5,038 bases of DNA. Source: Bacteroidales bacterium. GTDB lineage: Bacteria > Bacteroidota > Bacteroidia > Bacteroidales > JAADJA01. The position numbers and the translations under genes are program-made. Positions within the stretch are counted from its first letter, which is position 1; every line of letters starts with the position of its first letter. Below are positions 1 through 5,038 of this stretch, one piece after another. A model generated the notes under the pieces. That model did no database searches, was not told the DNA's origin, and worked only from the letters and a program-made list of their open reading frames with translations. The stretch is taken from positions 1 through 5,038 of the forward strand of contig JAIORT010000757.1 in the NCBI GenBank assembly GCA_021107975.1. Direction: 5' to 3'.

Positions 1-135
1 CCTCTTGAAGGAGTTGGGCTTATTCTCGCTGTTGACCGTATCCTCGATATGTTCCGCACTGCCACCAACGTTTGGAGCGATAGCTGCGGAGCAGTTATTA
101 TTGCTAAATCGGAAGGAGAAAAGCTTAAGGTTTAA
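1..135 (+). CDS. Dicarboxylate/amino acid:cation symporter (SDF/DAACS family), C-terminal fragment
   Basis: The frame starting at base 1 encodes the last 44 residues of a secondary transporter and ends at TAA 133-135; the rest lies off the left edge. The fragment contains the substrate- and sodium-binding TM8 signature, DRILDMFRTATNVWSD. Its spacing matches the archaeal homologue GltPh exactly: fragment residues D12, D16, R19, T20, N23 and D27 line up with GltPh D390, D394, R397, T398, N401 and D405. In this family D394 contacts the substrate amino group, R397 the side-chain carboxylate and D405 a sodium ion. The retained arginine points to an acidic substrate such as glutamate, aspartate or a C4-dicarboxylate; this is inference from the family. 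The short hydrophilic tail (AKSEGEKLKV) is a usual end for the family, so the 3' end looks complete. The exact substrate and coupling ion cannot be decided from this piece. Confidence 0.9.
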   Translation, partial: PLEGVGLILAVDRILDMFRTATNVWSDSCGAVIIAKSEGEKLKV

Positions 136-167
136 ATTTAAGCCCACTCCGAAAAGTCGCGTTCTCG

Positions 168-202
168 CCACTAAAGCACTAAAACACAAAATCCCACCAA
201 AG
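168..202 (+). repeat. Four degenerate CCACTAAAG-like short tandem units
   Basis: Four consecutive 8-9 nt units can be read: ccactaaag (168-176), cactaaaa (177-184), cacaaaatc (185-193) and ccaccaaag (194-202). Two units in the opposite orientation occur at 222-238 (attttgtg, tttttgtgg) and form the other side of the inner stem. From memory, and unchecked, strings of the CACTAAA/CACTAAGG type are common in intergenic DNA of environmental Bacteroidota. This supports reading the surrounding palindrome as a member of a dispersed repeat family. Confidence 0.55.
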
Positions 203-246
203 TTATTGGCTGGCATTCATTATTTTGTGTTTTTGTGGCATTTTTT
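177..246 (+). terminator. Candidate intrinsic terminator for the upstream symporter gene
   Basis: The inner stem (177-192 with 222-237, 15 of 16 pairs) is followed after gca by six T residues at 241-246 and more AT-rich sequence. This is the layout of a rho-independent terminator for rightward transcription coming out of the symporter gene. The stem is AT-rich and its loop of 29 nt contains a further hairpin, so it is not a textbook example. No comparable U-tract follows the structure on the minus strand, so for pgk transcripts the palindrome would be at most a roadblock or a 3'-end stabiliser. Confidence 0.45.
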
Positions 247-327
247 AATTTCTTGCTTTTCGGAGTAAACTTAAATTTTATTAGCGATTATTTTACTTTA
301 GGCAACTTCTTTTATGGCTTAACCTGA

Positions 328-1518
328 TTACCCTATAATCGCCTTTACACCCGGCAATTCCTTCCCTTCGATATATTCGAGCATGGCTCCACCGCCGGTT
401 GATACATAGCTTACTTTATCTTTTAATCCATATTTATTAATGGCTGCTACAGAATCACCGCCGCCTATAAGCGAAAAAGCTCCTTTTTCAGTTGCACGGG
501 CTACTGCCTCAGCAATGGCTTTAGTTCCATTGGCAAAGTTATCCATTTCAAATACACCCATAGGTCCGTTCCAGAGAATAGTGGAAGAATTTTCGATGAC
601 CTCCGTGAATTTCTTAATTGATTCCGGTCCGATATCTAATCCCATCCAGTCTTCGGGTATTGTTTTTACATCCGATACTTTTTTATTAGCATCATTTTCA
701 AATTTATCAGCTATAATAGTATCAACAGGCAGATATAGATTTACGCCCATTTGTTTGGCTCCTTCTACAATATGCAGCGCCACCTCAAACAATTCATCCT
801 CGATAAGAGACTTCCCCACACTACCTCCCATAGCATGAATAAAGGTAAACATCATTCCTCCGCCAATAATCAGGTTGTCAACTTTGTTCATAAGATTATT
901 GACGATTTCTATCTTACCCGAAACTTTTGCTCCGCCAAGAATAGCAGTGAATGGTCGTTTGGTTTCGTGAAGGACTTTATCAATATTTTTCAGTTCGTTT
1001 TCCATGATGTAGCCGAACATCTTATCTTCCGGAAAAAATTTAGCGATAACGGCTGTTGAAGCATGAGCACGGTGAGCAGTTCCAAATGCGTCGTTCATAT
1101 AAACATCTCCTAATGATGCCAGCTTTTTAGCAAATGCTTCATCACCTTTTGCTTCTTCTTTGTAGAATCGCAGATTTTCAAGCAATAAAACTTCGCCTCC
1201 CTGTAATCCGGCAGCCATTTTCTTTGCAGAATCGCCAATGCAGTCATCTGCAAATTTTACAGAAACACCAATTTGTTTTGATAAATAAGGAACAATATGT
1301 TTCAGGGAAAATTTCTCTTCGGGTCCCTGTTTTGGCCTCCCCAGGTGCGACATAAGAATAACAGAACCACCGCCACTTAATATTTTTTTAATGGTTGGAA
1401 TGGCTGCATCAATTCTTGTTGTATCTGTTATTTCAAACTTTTCGTTTAAAGGCACATTAAAATCCACCCTGACAAGTACCTTTTTATCGTTAAAATTGTA
1501 ATTATCAATATTTTTCAT
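328..1518 (-). CDS. pgk: Phosphoglycerate kinase
   Basis: This 396-residue cytoplasmic enzyme transfers phosphate from 1,3-bisphosphoglycerate to ADP in glycolysis, reversibly in gluconeogenesis. Its length is normal for bacterial PGK. The N-terminal substrate domain carries the signature VRVDFNVP (D19, N21), R35, HLGRP (H58-R61), LENLRF (R117) and NDAFGTAHRAHAS (R150). These supply the basic patch that holds phosphoglycerate. The C-terminal nucleotide domain carries GGAKVSGK (K198, K202), DIGP (295-298), NGPMGVFE (317-324, E324), GGGDS (352-356) and STGGGA (373-378), all intact. The start is secure because an in-frame TAA (1519-1521 on the minus strand) lies directly before the ATG. No Shine-Dalgarno sequence is visible, as is usual in Bacteroidota. 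The gene is divergent from trkA and convergent with the symporter gene, so it is probably transcribed alone. Nothing is missing or unusual. Confidence 0.98.
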   Translation of the reverse strand: MKNIDNYNFNDKKVLVRVDFNVPLNEKFEITDTTRIDAAIPTIKKILSGGGSVILMSHLGRPKQGPEEKFSLKHIVPYLSKQIGVSVKFADDCIGDSAKKMAAGLQGGEVLLLENLRFYKEEAKGDEAFAKKLASLGDVYMNDAFGTAHRAHASTAVIAKFFPEDKMFGYIMENELKNIDKVLHETKRPFTAILGGAKVSGKIEIVNNLMNKVDNLIIGGGMMFTFIHAMGGSVGKSLIEDELFEVALHIVEGAKQMGVNLYLPVDTIIADKFENDANKKVSDVKTIPEDWMGLDIGPESIKKFTEVIENSSTILWNGPMGVFEMDNFANGTKAIAEAVARATEKGAFSLIGGGDSVAAINKYGLKDKVSYVSTGGGAMLEYIEGKELPGVKAIIG

Positions 1519-1546
1519 TTAATAAGATATTTAAAATTATGAATTT

Positions 1547-1579
1547 CAAAAATAGTTAAAAAGGATTTTATAAAACAAA
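1547..1579 (-). promoter_or_regulatory. Candidate Bacteroidota-type promoter for pgk
   Basis: Read on the minus strand, TATTTTTG (1554 down to 1547) matches the Bacteroidota sigma-ABfr -7 box TAnnTTTG. It is preceded after 21 nt by TTTG (1579 down to 1576), a match to the -33 element at accepted spacing. Transcription would start near 1541 and give a leader of roughly 20-25 nt before the pgk ATG at 1518. The match is visible directly; activity is inferred. In AT-rich DNA such matches also arise by chance. Confidence 0.5.
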
Positions 1580-1599
1580 CAAGTAAAGAAGTAAATTTG
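1566..1599 (+). promoter_or_regulatory. Candidate Bacteroidota-type promoter for trkA-trkH
   Basis: TAAATTTG at 1592-1599 is a full match to the Bacteroidota -7 box TAnnTTTG. The upstream element is weak: TTTTA at 1566-1570, 21 nt away, is only TTTG-like. A start near 1605 would give a leader of about 77 nt before the trkA ATG. A second, 7-of-8 match (TAAATTTC, 1608-1615) lies just downstream. The candidate overlaps the pgk promoter between 1566 and 1580, on the opposite strand. Confidence 0.4.
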
Positions 1600-1610
1600 T
1601 ATTTCTATAA

Positions 1611-1659
1611 ATTTCGCAATTATTATTGATTATTTAAAAATTATACTGTTATTTCGCAA
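1611..1659 (+). repeat. Direct repeat ATTTCGCAA spaced 40 nt in the trkA leader
   Basis: ATTTCGCAA occurs at 1611-1619 and again at 1651-1659, 40 nt apart start to start, which is close to four helical turns. The heptamer GCAATTA also occurs twice, at 1616-1622 and 1661-1667. The copies are conspicuous because they hold nearly all the G and C in an otherwise AT-only stretch. They could be paired operator sites for a regulator of potassium uptake, or a chance duplication. No regulator is known from the sequence. Confidence 0.4.
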
Positions 1660-1681
1660 CGCAATTAATTAACTTTTAATT

Positions 1682-3043
1682 ATGAACATCATTATTGCCG
1701 GCGACGGAGAAGTAGGGTTTCACATAGCAAAAATGCTACACGGTGAGAATCATAATATTACGATCGTTGATCCTCATGAAGATTTGTTAAAGCTGGTTGA
1801 GTCGCATACTGATTTGCTAACAATAACAGGCGACTCAACCGACCCTAAAGTTTTAACAGATGCCCGTATTAGCAAAGCTGATCTATTAATTTCTGTTCTT
1901 CACGATCAGCAAACCAATCTTCTAACTGCTGCGGTTGGTAAAAAACTTGGCGCAAAATTCACTATTGCAAGAGTGAGCGACCCCGGATATCTAAGGAAAG
2001 ATATTAAAGAACTGTTTCTCAGCATGGGCGTTGACGAAATCGTAAGCCCGGAAAGTATTGCGGCCAATAATATTATTGACTTGTTAAAACAAGCGGCAGC
2101 AACAGAAATTTTTAAATTCTCCTATGGTCGTTTATCACTTTTTTTACTAAACCTAGAAAAAGGTGCTCCGGTCGTTAACAAAACGCTAAATGAAATTGCA
2201 AAAGAATTTCCCGTTTTAAATTTTAGGGCAATTGCTATCCTTCGCGATTCAAAAGCCTTTATTCCAACAGGCAACGATAAATTTCTGGAAAACGATCTGG
2301 TTTATGCAATTACTAAGCCCGAAGGCATTACAACTTTATTAGAGCTGGGAGGAAAACAGCGTTTAACGATTAACAATATTATAATAGTCGGCGGCGGAAG
2401 AATTGGAAGAAGAACAGCAAAAAAATTAGGGAAAAATCTTAATATTAAATTAATTGAATATGATAAAAAGCGTTGTGAAATCATAGTAAATGATTTTGAA
2501 AAAACCCTTGTTATTAACGGTGATGCCAGAAATATTGAATTGCTGAAGGATGAGGGTGTTGAAAATATTGATGCTTTTATTGCCGTAACAGATGATTCGG
2601 AAACGAATATTCTAACTTGCCTTCATGCAAAAAAACTTGGTGCAAAAAAAACAATTGCTCTGGTTGAAAATATTGATTACATTGATATTGCAGAAAGCAT
2701 AGGAATTAATACAATTATTAACAAAAAATTAATAACAGCAGGATATATTTCCAGATTTACACACGGAGCGGAAGTTACCAAGTTAAAATGTTTAAGTAGA
2801 ATTGATGCTGAAGTTTTTGAATTTGTAGCTAAAAAAAATTCTCCGGTTACAAAAAAGAAGATACGCGATTTAAATACTCCTGACGGTTGTATCATTGGGG
2901 GTATTATTCGTGAGAAGGAAGCATTTATTGCTGTCGGTGATTTTCAAATAGAAGCGAATGATAGGGTAGTGGTTCTTTCATTTCCGAAAGCAGTACCAAA
3001 AGTTGAAAAGATGTTTAAGCCAAAATCCTTTATTTTAGGATAA
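1682..3043 (+). CDS. trkA: Trk potassium uptake system, regulatory NAD/nucleotide-binding subunit TrkA
   Basis: This 453-residue cytoplasmic protein (E. coli TrkA has 458) gates the TrkH channel in response to bound nucleotides. It has the full duplicated RCK layout. RCK-N1 (about 1-120) carries GDGEVG at residues 7-12, acidic D30 at the end of the second strand and GD at 50-51. RCK-C1 spans about 140-222. RCK-N2 (about 231-350) carries GGGRIG at 237-242, E259 as the matching acidic residue and GD at 280-281. RCK-C2 spans about 365-450. The internal duplication shows in TNLLTAAVGKKLGAK (78-92) against TNILTCLHAKKLGAK (308-322). Both Rossmann glycine motifs are intact, so both nucleotide sites are probably functional. 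The start is firm: an in-frame TAA (1670-1672) lies three codons upstream. No Shine-Dalgarno sequence is seen. A weak AT-only hairpin (1666-1672 with 1676-1682) abuts the ATG. trkH follows after 4 nt. Confidence 0.97.
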   Translation: MNIIIAGDGEVGFHIAKMLHGENHNITIVDPHEDLLKLVESHTDLLTITGDSTDPKVLTDARISKADLLISVLHDQQTNLLTAAVGKKLGAKFTIARVSDPGYLRKDIKELFLSMGVDEIVSPESIAANNIIDLLKQAAATEIFKFSYGRLSLFLLNLEKGAPVVNKTLNEIAKEFPVLNFRAIAILRDSKAFIPTGNDKFLENDLVYAITKPEGITTLLELGGKQRLTINNIIIVGGGRIGRRTAKKLGKNLNIKLIEYDKKRCEIIVNDFEKTLVINGDARNIELLKDEGVENIDAFIAVTDDSETNILTCLHAKKLGAKKTIALVENIDYIDIAESIGINTIINKKLITAGYISRFTHGAEVTKLKCLSRIDAEVFEFVAKKNSPVTKKKIRDLNTPDGCIIGGIIREKEAFIAVGDFQIEANDRVVVLSFPKAVPKVEKMFKPKSFILG

Positions 3044-3047
3044 AAAA

Positions 3048-4502
3048 ATGTCCAAAATAAACTTCAAGATAATATTAAGTATCATTGGTTTCCTGCTTAT
3101 ACTGGAAGGCGTGTTTATGTTTACAGGTATTCCGTTTTCTTTATTACATTGCGAAACCAAGTGTTACAGTTTACTAATAAGTGGCATTATAACCATTATC
3201 AGTGGAGCAGTAATTCGGTACTATACAAGAAATGCAAGTAAAAATATCGGAAGACGTGAAGGATACATTATCGTTTCAATTGCATGGATAGTTATTTCAT
3301 TGTTCGGAACTTTGCCATATCTTATCAGTGGCGCCATACCCAATTTTACGGATGCATTTTTTGAAACCATTTCAGGTTTTACTACTACCGGAGCGTCTAT
3401 TTTAACAGATATTGAATCTGTTCCAAGTGGAATTTTATTCTGGCGGAGTATGACACAATGGATAGGAGGAATGGGTATTATTGTACTTTCCGTAGCTATT
3501 CTCCCCATTTTGGGCATTGGCGGTATGCAGTTGTTTGTTGCAGAGATGCCCGGTATTGCCCCTGACAAGCTTCATCCAAGGATCACTCAGACTGCAAAAC
3601 GCCTGTGGTTGATTTATGTATTATTAACGCTTGTTGAAACAATCCTGTTAATGCTCGGCGGTATGGACCTGTTTGATTCATTATGCCATTCATTTGCCAC
3701 GATGGCTACGGGAGGATTCTCCACACAAAACGCAAGTGTTGCTGATTATTCAGCCCATATTCAATACGTTTTGATAGTTTTTATGTTTCTTGCCGGAACA
3801 AATTTCACCTTGCATTATTTTGCTTTAAGGGGAAAATTCAAAAATATTTGGAAAAACGAAGAATACCGGTATTATTTACTGTTTACTCTTAGTGTAACTA
3901 TTTTGATTACATTTATCTGGATACTTCAAAGTAATATTAATAATATTGAAAAAACGTTCAGAGATTCATTATTCCAGGTAGTTTCAATTATAACAACTAC
4001 CGGTTTTGTTTCATCCGATTATTTGATATGGCCCGGATTTTTATGGTTTTTTATTTTTTTATTAATGTTTGTCGGCGGAAGCGCAGGTTCTACCGGTGGG
4101 GGAATAAAAATAGCCAGGCATATTTTATTGCTTAAAAACAGTTCCGCTGAATTAAAACGTTCTATTCACCCACAGGCGATAATTCCCGTTAAATACAATG
4201 GCAAAGCTGTTTCGCAGGATATTATTTTTAAGGTAATGGCTTTTTTCCTGATTTATTTAACTATATTTTTTATCGGCACATTTGTAATGACTCTTTTCGG
4301 GCTTGATTTTAAGTCGGCTATCGGCTCTACTATTGCAACATTGGGTAATATCGGTCCGGGTATCGGGAAAGTAGGTCCGGTTCATAACTATGCATGGATT
4401 CCGGATATGGGAAAATGGTTCCTTTCTTTATTAATGCTACTTGGCAGACTGGAATTGTTTACGGTCTTAATCATTTTTACATCTTCGTTCTGGAAGAAAT
4501 AA
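3048..4502 (+). CDS. trkH: Trk potassium uptake system, membrane channel subunit TrkH
   Basis: This 484-residue inner-membrane protein (E. coli TrkH has 483) forms the K+ pathway from four M1-P-M2 repeats. All four selectivity-filter segments are present: TTTGA (112-116), ATGGF (220-224), TTTGF (316-320) and TLGNIGPG (431-438). The glycine-rich intramembrane gating loop GGSAGSTGGGIK (343-354) follows the third repeat. The final repeat carries GRLELFTVLI (466-475), whose arginine lines the permeation path in known TrkH structures. WRSMTQWIGGMGI (132-144) is the usual conserved segment after the first filter. An N-terminal hydrophobic pair of helices (about 5-27 and 40-58) precedes the first repeat, as in TrkH. 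An in-frame TAG at 3036-3038 limits upstream extension, so the ATG four bases after the trkA stop is the natural start. Tight spacing indicates co-transcription with trkA, its gating partner. Confidence 0.97.
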   Translation: MSKINFKIILSIIGFLLILEGVFMFTGIPFSLLHCETKCYSLLISGIITIISGAVIRYYTRNASKNIGRREGYIIVSIAWIVISLFGTLPYLISGAIPNFTDAFFETISGFTTTGASILTDIESVPSGILFWRSMTQWIGGMGIIVLSVAILPILGIGGMQLFVAEMPGIAPDKLHPRITQTAKRLWLIYVLLTLVETILLMLGGMDLFDSLCHSFATMATGGFSTQNASVADYSAHIQYVLIVFMFLAGTNFTLHYFALRGKFKNIWKNEEYRYYLLFTLSVTILITFIWILQSNINNIEKTFRDSLFQVVSIITTTGFVSSDYLIWPGFLWFFIFLLMFVGGSAGSTGGGIKIARHILLLKNSSAELKRSIHPQAIIPVKYNGKAVSQDIIFKVMAFFLIYLTIFFIGTFVMTLFGLDFKSAIGSTIATLGNIGPGIGKVGPVHNYAWIPDMGKWFLSLLMLLGRLELFTVLIIFTSSFWKK

Positions 4503-4503
4503 T

Positions 4504-4519
4504 ATAATAAGAATATTAT
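4504..4519. terminator. Weak AT-only hairpin between convergent trkH and cvpA
   Basis: ATAATA (4504-4509) and TATTAT (4514-4519) form a perfect 6-bp stem with an AGAA loop, filling the 17-nt gap between the two stop codons. Its position between convergent genes would suit a bidirectional terminator. The stem has no G-C pair and there is no clear U-tract on either side, so it may be only an AT-rich coincidence. Confidence 0.2.
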
Positions 4520-5038
4520 TCATAACGAAATAACCTCTTCATTCTCATCCTTCGGTTTGGTTTGCGAAGGGTCATCCAAATCAAACTCCTTGAAGCTTTG
4601 CCATAGTAATGGAGCTATTCCTGCGATAGGTTCATAGAGAAAAGAACCTTCTTTTTTTTCGTCTGAAATAAATTTATCATTAAAATGATTGATGATAAGC
4701 ATAATTATACTCATGAATACCGCAGCCTTCAGAATACCAAAAACCACACCGGCAAGTTTGTTCAGAAATCCCAAAGCCACCATGTTAATTAATTTCTCCA
4801 AAATCTTCCCGATAAAAAAGACGATAACAACAACTACAATAAAAGTGATGATAAAAGAAATAATGGGAACATATTTTGGCCCAATATTCAGGTTGTTGGT
4901 TAAAAAATTTGCTGCATAGCCCGAAAAGTAAAGGGCTGCATAAATACCAAGAATAAGGGCAAGGAGCGAAGTTAGTTCAATAACCAATCCTCTTTTAAAT
5001 CCCTGATAGGCAAACCAGATGATTGGAATAATTAATAT
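4520..5038 (-). CDS. cvpA: CvpA family membrane protein, 5' end beyond the window
   Basis: The open frame runs from the TGA at 4522-4520 to the right edge and encodes 172 residues with no upstream stop. The first start-like codon inside the window is TTG (4987-4985), but it is almost certainly internal. The 17 codons before it read ILIIPIIWFAYQGFKRG, and together with the following LVIELTSLLALILGIY they form the conserved N-terminal CvpA block. Only a handful of residues are therefore missing. Four hydrophobic helices are visible: the edge segment, LTSLLALILGIYAALYF, the VPIISFIITF...VVFFIGKIL stretch and LNKLAGVVFGILKAAVFMSI. A charged tail of about 45 residues follows. CvpA was named for colicin V production in E. 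coli, and family members are linked to envelope function; the precise role here is unknown. The gene converges on trkH with 17 nt between the stop codons. Confidence 0.9.
   Translation of the reverse strand: MLIIPIIWFAYQGFKRGLVIELTSLLALILGIYAALYFSGYAANFLTNNLNIGPKYVPIISFIITFIVVVVIVFFIGKILEKLINMVALGFLNKLAGVVFGILKAAVFMSIIMLIINHFNDKFISDEKKEGSFLYEPIAGIAPLLWQSFKEFDLDDPSQTKPKDENEEVISL

Larger units (their letters stand above)
134..278. repeat. Nested long inverted repeat (palindromic intergenic element, MITE/REP-like)
   Basis: Bases 134-156 pair with 256-278 at 20 of 23 positions; the only mismatches are three consecutive ones (143-145 against 267-269). Concentric with these arms, 177-192 pair with 222-237 at 15 of 16 positions. 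A small central hairpin (194-200 with 206-213, one bulge) closes the middle. The spacers between outer and inner stems are almost equal, 20 and 18 nt, so the whole 145-nt segment folds about one centre near 206-207. The left outer arm begins inside the TAA stop of the upstream symporter gene. The element fills most of the gap between that gene and the convergent pgk. I infer a dispersed intergenic repeat, either MITE-like (terminal inverted repeats, no coding content) or REP-like. No transposase is encoded nearby and no clear target-site duplication is visible. The pairing is directly visible; the class and any mobility are not proven. Confidence 0.85.

Noticed and set aside
5..268. An 87-codon open frame on the plus strand over the left end and the palindrome
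   Set aside because: It reads the symporter tail in the wrong frame and then the inverted repeat. Its product shows no family motif, and the correct frame 1 gives an unmistakable DAACS C-terminus.
281..327. Possible separate terminator for pgk between the palindrome and the pgk stop
   Set aside because: I could find no stem of useful length on the minus strand here, and no U-tract following one.
440..1355. Several plus-strand open frames opposite pgk
   Set aside because: All lie antisense to an intact pgk with complete motifs and show no recognisable domain, so they are coding shadows.
1605..1681. Possible c-di-AMP (ydaO-type) or other riboswitch in the trkA leader
   Set aside because: Such riboswitches control potassium transporter genes in some bacteria, but this leader of about 77 nt is too short and too AT-rich to form the required structure. 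No conserved motif is seen.
2644..2838. A8 runs in trkA (2644-2651 and 2831-2838) as possible programmed frameshift or slippage sites
   Set aside because: The frame continues intact through both into conserved RCK sequence. Such runs are expected from lysine codons in AT-rich DNA, and no stimulatory structure or useful alternative frame is evident.
4689..4919. Plus-strand open frame opposite cvpA
   Set aside because: It is antisense to a clear CvpA-family frame, and its product is low-complexity with no recognisable domain.
1..5038. CRISPR array, tRNA or rRNA gene, prophage or defence gene
   Set aside because: No regularly spaced long repeats, tRNA-like cloverleaf, rRNA sequence or accessory gene was seen. 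All protein genes are core metabolic, transport or envelope genes.

Overview
The window looks like a piece of chromosome from a member of the Bacteroidota, probably class Bacteroidia. The evidence is AT-rich DNA, no Shine-Dalgarno sequence before any start codon, good matches to the Bacteroidota -7 promoter box (TAnnTTTG) ahead of both divergent genes, and proteins of Bacteroidota type. The assignment rests on pattern recognition, not on a database search.

Layout, left to right. (1) Positions 1-135 (+) hold the last 44 codons of a dicarboxylate/amino acid:cation symporter of the SDF/DAACS family. (2) Positions 134-278 hold a striking nested palindrome between two convergent genes: 23-bp outer arms, an inner 16-bp stem built from degenerate CACTAAA-like units, and a small central hairpin. 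(3) Positions 328-1518 (-) hold a complete pgk, phosphoglycerate kinase. (4) Positions 1519-1681 form a divergent intergenic region with two overlapping candidate promoters and a 9-bp direct repeat in the trkA leader. (5) Positions 1682-3043 and 3048-4502 (+) hold trkA and trkH, four bases apart and clearly one operon, encoding the regulatory and membrane subunits of a Trk potassium uptake system. (6) Positions 4520-5038 (-) hold a cvpA-family membrane protein gene that runs off the right edge. Its reading frame continues upstream of the first start-like codon, so its true start lies outside the window.

TrkA and TrkH should act together: TrkH forms the four-fold pseudo-symmetric K+ pathway in the inner membrane, and TrkA is the cytoplasmic nucleotide-sensing gate. 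The glycolytic pgk, the acidic-solute symporter and cvpA are neighbours with no evident functional link to Trk.

All five protein genes are conventional and appear intact where visible. I see no new multi-gene system here. The most interesting feature is the non-coding palindrome at 134-278, which resembles a dispersed, possibly mobile intergenic repeat that may also terminate transcription.
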